Positions 14,401-23,400 of a stretch of 64,000 nucleotides of DNA are shown here, piece after piece (the first letter of the stretch is position 1; each line of letters begins with the position of its first letter). The position numbers and the translations under genes are program-made. The stretch covers positions 59,456,889 to 59,520,888 of the forward strand of contig CM049315.1 of assembly GCA_026874595.1 (NCBI GenBank). The letters run 5' to 3'. The DNA comes from Sipunculus nudus (Eukaryota > Annelida > Sipuncula > Golfingiida > Sipunculidae). The notes under the pieces were generated by a model. The model saw nothing but the letters and a program-made list of their open reading frames with translations, did no database searches and was not told the DNA's origin.

Positions 14401-17400
14401 CACATACATAGTCAGACACGCATACATACATATTCATAACTGCAGATCAACCAGATGTTCTATGTTGTAGGTATTATACATCACATGCCTACTCAGAGAC
14501 ATATAACATGTCTCTCATACATCGAGACAGACATACAACACACTAATACCTACCACACAATTATTGCAGATTTACTAGAAGTCCTTCACTGTAAGTCTGT
14601 CATATAAGATTGAATTTAATTTTAATTTTATATTGTTATGTTTATATTGTTATGTTATGTGGGGGGGCCGGGGGCGGGGGGGGGGGGGGGGCGTATGGTG
14701 AGTATGCTTCTGTCTTTCTGCCTATCTGGGATACATTGTTACTGTTTGCGCAATGACTTCAAAACAAATTGACATGCAGCCAACATACTCAAAACATTAA
14801 TGCACAAAATGGAGAGCTAGGTAAAGCTGGAATAAGAATGACCTTGAAGCATTCCTGTAAGGTCATAGAAGGGGTTAAGACGTAGGCTTAGTTTGAATAT
14901 GGATGACCTCGACTCCTTTTCAGCTCAGCTGACTGATATTCATCTGAGCTATGGTGATCACTCTTTGTCCATCGGCCGTCCGGCCAATTAGTTGGCCATT
15001 AACAGGGCACAAATCATAGCTTCTGGACCTAGAAACTTCTAAATGAACACCCAAGGAGGTCTATAAAAATTCTAAGAAACCTCAAATTAGGTCACTCCAA
15101 CCTATATCCTGCGGGCTATGGGGCTCATAAACGGTTTTGTTAGACATAGAAACTTCCAACTACATCCTGGGAGGCTCTAGCCAATTCTCTTAGGAAACCT
15201 GCAATTAGGTCATATTGACATATATTTTGCAAACTGTTTGAAAACATGATTTTGAGCACCTAGTGAGTCGACAGGGCACAAATTGTATCCATTTGGCCTA
15301 GAATCATCTAACATGCTATTTAGGGAGGTCCTGGGTAAATCTTTGCGCAGACCTGAAAATAGGTTATGGTGATCTATTTTCTGTAAGATACGTGAAGGAA
15401 CATAATTTGAACACCTTACAGGACAGATTTGCATGATTGGTTGCAGTTGGACCAGGAAACTTCTAATTTGATTAAGGTCCAGGGAGGTTCTGTAAATATT
15501 TCTTGGAAACCTGAAAAAATGTCACTGTGACCTATAATCTACGAGCAATGTGAAAGAACATGATTTTAGCATTCTATTAGTCAGATGGGTAAAATCTTCT
15601 CGGAAAGACTTAGAAAGACCTATTTCTAAGGACTTTTGGCAAAATTCATGATTTTGTGCACTCTGGAAGTCATTTTACCCATTGTTCAAGGTTCCTTGAA
15701 AATTGCTGAGCATCATGGCGCATGGGCTACTTGTTCAAGTTCACAGATGCAGTTTTGCTAAAATGATATGACAGCAATAACTTAAAACGTTACCAAACAT
15801 ACACAATTGATGCATCTTATGAAGACTAGGTTAAGTTAAAAAATGTATGACCTTGACCTATTTTTCAAGGTCACAGACGCGTCCTTGCTAAAATAATGTT
15901 ACCACAATAATTCGAAAAGAATGTGAGGCACATTCACCAGACAAACCATTGATGTATCTTATGAAGGGCCAGATTTGATTGACCGATCATGCATCTCATT
16001 AAGAGCTAGGTCAAATTTGAACGTGGATAACCATGCCATAGTTTTCAGGGTCACACATGCAGTCAGTCCTGTTTGTTACTGATATTACACTCATCAGTTC
16101 TGTTAATTGTTTCAAGACTTTCTCCCTGATATTCAAAACCTCTCCTGAAGCTGCTTCTATGATAGGTGAAGGAAAACACAGGATTGTTCCAGAAATCAAT
16201 TTGCTTGGTTTATGGTGTCTAGTCTAGCTGTCTGCTCATGAATGTTCAAACGTTGTGTAAAATAGGATATTTATATACAGTTGAACATCCAAGTTTTGTG
16301 TAATTCATGCCAGACTCTACATTGCAGGAAGAGTGTGAGCTGGCACAGAGAAAGTTCATCAGGTACATTGCTGGTCTCCAAGAAGTGGAAACAAGTTCAC
16401 CATATCCAAGAATATTTGTTTTAGATATGCTGGAGAATGAATCTGAAGAAGGTATACAGTCTTTTAAGTTATAATATTTAAAGAATAAAATTTAGTGTTT
16501 GTACTCAACTCATTGGAATGATAATATACACTGAAATTTGCATTCCTAAAGGCTGCAGAGGGATACAGGTTAAGAATTTATGGGTAAAAGCCTTTTAAAA
16601 TTAAACCAAAAGGTTTCACAATCCTTATTTGCTTTTGATTCTGTTTATTGATATAGAGAGATTGGAAATTTTTTTCCTACATGTTGAGCATAATTAGTTT
16701 GAGGTGTTTGGAATAGTATTCATTAATACTCATATATATGTGATTCATTCATAAAAAAGTTTGAAGCAGGGAAACACTCAGCCAGCTGATTGTCAAGCAG
16801 ATTGCACTTTACATGTAAATGTCATTTGCAGGATCTTATATTATTTTGCTAGGAATAATAGTTTATTTTAACTATATATGCATTTTCCATTGGTGTGTGA
16901 TTATTTTTGCGTCTGAGTGTAAGAGGTAAGATCTTCCATTTACAATATACTGTTATGTAGGCAGTTCATTAAATGGTCAGAAGTTTGACCAGGGATCTCT
17001 TTTAAGGTGATCATTGTATCCGCCAAAACAGAATTTTGCAGATACTGTGTTTTCAGCTGGACTCTCTCGTAACTACTGGATGGAATTTTATGAAACTCAG
17101 ATTATGATCAGGGTACATGTGAACTGCTGCACCTTCATTTTGGGTTGACCTCTGTTTTCACACATAAACCCACAGGTCTTGGGACTTGTTTGACCAATCA
17201 GGCTGAAATTTGGATGGGTGTAGCTCTTTAAAAGCTTTTTATCATACACAAAACTGGTGGCACCACCTGCAAACATTTTTGCAAAGTGTCCATCTGTTCA
17301 TCTCCTTGGATTAAAATCACTCATATCTCTGCAATGGTTGGACTTTTTTTGCAAGTTTATACATCTTGGATAGGTATCACGTTTATATGACAGGCGGCTC

Positions 17401-20400
17401 CACTGACATTCATGTTTGTGCTGCAGATATACATGCTAATATCTCAGGACTGGTTTGATGTATCAGCCTGAAATTTTGCATGTGTATAGATCTCACATAG
17501 CTCTTTATCATGCCTTGGGTTAAAATCACTCACATCTCGGCAGTGGTTTGACTTAGCCTCCTGAAATTTTGCATGTGTATACATCTTAAATAGCTTTCTC
17601 AGGTAGTTCCACCTACAATCATGTTAATGTGGCAGACATCCACACTCACTCTGTTTCCTCTTACATCTCAAGCCATCCCTAACTTAACATATACCACTTT
17701 GATTTCAGCAGATACACTTAGTCGCTTGTCGACTACCCGTAATCTAGTTTTGATTATCCTGTGTGATGTTCAGATCATTACATTGTATTTTACAGATAAT
17801 GAAGGAAGCTCTGACTGGATGAGTCAACTTGTCATAAGAGTTCTTTGTGAGTGGGAGAAGGTCAGTACAGTAAAATGTTGGCAGTAGGAGAACTACCTAG
17901 GTACATGGAAGATAAAAATAGATAGACGTGATGAACACACACAAATATTACATGTCTGAGTGGCGTCATATGCTGCAGGTACTCAGTTTTATGGTTAGGT
18001 TTGTTGACATTTGATTGGTTTGTATATTGCCCTGTGTCTTGACGTAAACCTTAATATAACTGATATGGACTTGCTTCTTATTGAGGATTACATCATGTGC
18101 TACATTTTATGAATTAATTTCCTTCAGATCAATAAGTAGATGTTAATTTCAGTCATAGAGTGTGGACCCTACTTCAATATTATTGCTGTTGACAATATTC
18201 AAAATCACTAGATATTCTGAAAGTACCGTTAGGTATTTAGCTGATAACTGTACACAGCAGTAGTGGTCATGAGGGGACACCTGTTGGATATAGCTAAAGT
18301 GTCCCTACATTGCAGATTAGAGGTAGGGACAGATGCAGGTAGGGATTAGGGATAATGATTACTGTACAGAGATATATGCCTGTGTTTTTAGCTCAATGAT
18401 ATATGAAAAAAAAAATGTTTATATGGACATTTAATACAAAAAAGCAGATCCTTTGACATTATGATTAAAAAAGCCTTTAAAGAGCCTGTTCATATATGAA
18501 TACAATATCTAATTAAAGATGTATATATTCTCATAAGAATATTTACTAAAAACATTTTAAAATGGCAGGTACTGCTGTATTTCTAATTATACCTTGTTAT
18601 CTATTTAGAGAAGTCATTGTTTTTATGGAAACCTCCCTGTAATGTAGACAGCCATTCAGAAATTGACTCTTGTGACAGGGATGGCATGAGTGTGGGAAGG
18701 AGCACTTGGCACTGCAGCTGGACCATGAACAGATTGACAAGAAACTGCAGCACTGGGCACCCTATCTTACCTGTATACATAAACTCCTCAAGCACAGCCC
18801 CATCTCTCTACAGATGGATGGTACAGAGGCAGGCAGTCAGTATATCACCTACATCACACAAGTGAGTTATATGTTTGATTAGTTTGACTTTGGGTAATTT
18901 ATAAGTATTGTTAATATTTCTTATTATAATTATAACTAATGGTTAATAATACACACATGATTAGTATAATTAATATGGCACAGGTGAAATATACAGACAA
19001 ACTGATGAATATGTAAATATTTAAGTGAATATATATATATATACATATATATTGTGTAGCTGTAATGGAAATAAAACAGGTCAGTATATAGGTGTAATTA
19101 ATGTAACACAGGTCAGTGTATAGTTGTAATTAATATAACATAGGTGAATGTGTTAGTAAAATTTATATAAAAAAGGAGAATGCCTACATTTAATTGAAAT
19201 AACACAGATGAATATATAGGGTTATTATTATAACATCAGTTAGTTTATAGGTGTAATTAATATAATACTGGTAAATCAATGGTGTAATTAGTATGACATA
19301 GGTGAATGTTTAGTTGTAATTAATATCTGATAAATTATGGGTGTAATAAATATAACTCATTTACATGTATAGATGTAATTAAGATAACACTGGTAAATGT
19401 ATAGGTCGAATTAATGACACCCTGGTAAATCATAGGTGGAATTAATATAACACAGGGTGAATGTATAGGTATAATTAATGTAACTCATTTACATTATAGG
19501 TGTCTAATTAATATAACACTGGTAAATATATAGGTGTAAATAATGTATCACAGGTGAAATATTTGGTAATATCACATGAAAATGTCAGCATAATAAGCGT
19601 AATGCAGGTGAATATATTAGCATGATTATTAGAAAACAGGTGAATATATAACTTCATTATATGTAACCAAGTGAATATGTAACTATAATTACTATAAAAA
19701 TGATGATTATAAATGCAATAATATTGATACATTTTATTGAACTAGGATGAAAGAACACATGATTACAAATAAGCTCGTGCAGCTATTTACAGCCTCACAG
19801 TCAGTGCATATATTCACTTGATGCAAGAATTCACAACATCACAGAAAAGCTCATACTCAGCTTGTCTATTTGCAATGTACTTTGTAGCTGTGTGATGAGG
19901 AGAGCGGTCAACAGGTTAACGAGGCTTACCTGGATCTCCACAGGTACACACGTGAGATGGACACTGACCTGAACTATGGCAGTCTCAGCAGGTCAGTGGT
20001 CAGTTCTGTACCATAAAACAACCATAACCCATCATTGTACTCCTTTCTCTGTCTGTAAACAGTTCATCAGCATTCCCTGAATGTATCATTATTGTGTCCA
20101 AAGAAGTCGGGGAATACTATGGTTTCAACAGGGTCGCACTATTAGCCCCACTGCCACCACAACAATCCTTCCATGTCAGACAACTTAAAAAATCTTTCCT
20201 AGATATTTTAAGTCTTCCCCCCCCCCCCCACACACATATATATATACACATGCACACATACACAAACCCGATTTTCCAGGATCTTCAAGGTCAGATCAGA
20301 TGAATTATATTTTGTCTCTGGGATTTCTTGTGAAAGATAACTTTTGAAATTGGATTTGATTATAGACCATGATATTTGGGAACAAATTTTTTAATTTGTA

Positions 20401-23400
20401 CATGGAACTTAAAGGTAATTCCATTCTAGTTCAACATTTAAGTGCATAGATATAGGTAATATGACTTGAGTCTATTTAAAATAGCTTCATTATCATTAAT
20501 ATTAGATGAAACCTTAAACAGGTCCACTGAGTGAGCTATATGAACATTAACATGACCTTGTTACTTTTAAGTGATGAAGCAAATTGCAAAACTTTAATAC
20601 AATATACATGGTGTTTGTAGGTGTCACTTAAATACAATAGATGGTGTTTGTAGGTGTGACTTTAATACAGTAGACAGTGTTTTTAGGTCTTACTTTAATA
20701 TAATAAACGGTGTTTGTAGATGTCACTTGCCAACAGGACAGATTCGTTGGCTGTGTCCTGCCCACCAAAAGGAAAGCCACGTCAGGGTGCTTGGAATGGA
20801 AGATGAGGCAGAACTCAACTCTCGTGTACTAGTGACAAAAACAGACTATCTGATGCTTGCTGCACTTGACAAATACTCCCACCTGCAGGCCAACACAGGA
20901 ATTATGGAGAAGGCTGCCAGCACAAAGCCTGAGAATACAGGTCAGATTGCAAACAGAAAGATTTTTAATGTTACAGGAACAAGGGCTACTGTCCAAGAGG
21001 ATATATACACTGTGCACATACATAGACATGTAAAGAAATATTAATACAACTACAAAAAAAAAACTTTGCCAGATTTGATTGAATTACAGGTGACATTCTC
21101 TTGCAGAATATTAGATATTAGATATTAGAAAATAATTTTTAGCTCAGCTGACTGAAAGTCATCTGAGCTATAGCGATCACTCTTTGTCCGTCGTCCGTCT
21201 GTCCGTCTGTCTGTCTGTCCGTCTGTCCGTCCGTTAACCAGGCACAAATCGTAACCACTGGACCTAGAACCTTGTAACTTGGGATTCTGAGAGGTCCATA
21301 AAAAATCTCCTTGGAAACCAGAAATTAGGTCTCTGTTACCCATATCCTTCGAGCTATGTGGCCCCAAAGTACCCCCCAGAAAAGTCAAAAATTTCATACA
21401 AAAACTTCAATATCTCATTAACTACATCACTGATGGTCATGATTTTTGGCATACATATTGATCATGAGATGTTCGATCAGTTCCTGCAGACTGGTGGCGC
21501 CACCTATACTGTTTGATTTTTTACGAATTTTTATCTCTATTTTTGAGACCTTTGAGGATGCTGTCATCTGTTAGCGTGGCACAAATCGTAACGACTGGAC
21601 CTAGAATCTTCATTTTCGACACACTGAGAGACCTATGAAAAGTCTCCACGGAAACCAGAAATTAGGTCTCTGTTACCCATATCCTTCGAGCTATGGGGCC
21701 CAAAATTACCCCCCAGTATAGTCAAAAATTTCATACAAAAACTTCAATATCTCATTAACTATATCACTGATGGTCATGATTTTCGACATACATATTGATC
21801 ATGAGATGTTCAATCAGTTCCTGCAGACTGGTGGCGCCACCTGTACTGTTTGATTTTTTACGAATTTTTTTCTCTATTTTTGAGACCTTTGAGGATGCTG
21901 TCATCTGTTAGCGTGGCACAAATCGTAACGACTGGACCTAGAATCTTCATTTTCGACACACTGAGAGACCTATGAAAAGTCTCCACGGAAACCAGAAATT
22001 AGGTCTCTGTTACCCATATCCTTCGAGCTATGGGGCCCAAAATTACCCCCCAGTATAGTCAAAAATTTCATACAAAAACTTCAATATCTCATTAACTACA
22101 TCACTGATGGTCATGATTTTCGACATACATATTGATCATGAGATGTTTCATCAGTTTGTGCAGACTGGTGGCGCCACCTGTATTTTTCAATGTTCACGAA
22201 TTGTTTTCTCCATTTTTGAGACCTTTAAGGATGTAGTTATCTGTCAACAGGGTACAAATCGTAACGACTGGACCTAGAATCTTCGTTCTTGACACACAGG
22301 GAGACCCATGATAAGTCTCCATGGAAACCTGAAATTTGGTCTCTGTTACCCATATCCTTTGAGCTATGGCACTCCAAAGTACAGCTCAGAATAATGGAAA
22401 ATTTGATACAAAAGCTAAAGTATCTGAACAACTAATGCAGAGATAACCATAATTGTTTGCATGGATATTGATCATGGAGTGTTTCATAAGTTTCTGCAGA
22501 CAGGTGGCACCACCTGTATTTGTTCGGTTTTTTTTACGAAATTTTTCTGTATTTTTGAGACCTTTAAAGATATGAACATCTGTTAACAGGGCACAAATCA
22601 TAAAAACTGGACCAAGAATCTTCATTCTTGACACACAGGGAGACCCATGAAAAGTCTCCATGGAAACTTGAAATTAGGTCTCTGTTACCCATATTCTTTA
22701 AGCTGTATGGGTCCAAAATACCCCCCCCCCCAGAATAATGGAAAATTTGATACAAAAACTGCAGTATTTCAATAACTACAACACTGATGGTCATGATTTT
22801 CGGCATACATATTGATCATGAGCTGTTCCATCAGTTTCTGCAGACTGGGTGTGCCACCTCTATTTTTTTTCAAATTTTTACGAATTTTTTTCTTTTTTTT
22901 GAGACCTTTAAAGATGTGGTTATCTGTCAACAGGGTACAAATCGCAACAACTGGACCTAGAATCTTCATTCTTGTCATGCAAGGAGGTCCATGAAAGGTG
23001 CCTGTGGAAACTTGAAATTAGGTCTCTGTTACCCATATCCTTCAAGCTATAGGACGTCGAAGTATCCCTCAGAATAATGGACAATTTGATACAAAAACTG
23101 AAGTATCTGAACAACTAATGCAGAGATCACCATGATTTTTTGCATGGATATTGACCATTAAGTGTTTTTATTAGTTTCTGCAGACTGGTGGAGCCACCTG
23201 TATTTTTGTATCAGCCAAAACGAAGTTTTGCGGATACTATGTTTTTGACCGAGTTCCTCCGCCGCGGCGGCGTTCATTTCCAGAGAGCTCCTCGGAGACT
23301 AATGGACCGATTTTTCCCAAACTTACACCTATTATCGGGTCACATGTGAACTGGTGCCTAACCAATTTGCATTGACCTCTGACCTTTCCTCTCTATCCAG

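Noticed and set aside
10231-14470. Long open frames reading (TH)n, SQSHTHTHT and similar
   Set aside because: They are translations through CA repeats and intron-like spacers; the real coding content is at most the 30-nt exon-like parts.
10545-14475. CRISPR-like regular array
   Set aside because: The 'repeat' and 'spacer' are both repeated, spacers are CA microsatellite, and the context is an animal gene with splice sites.
20731-20736. CAACAG as acceptor of the W-L-C exon
   Set aside because: It gives the wrong phase after exon 19888-19991 and runs into a stop; GTTTGTAG at 20719 keeps the frame.
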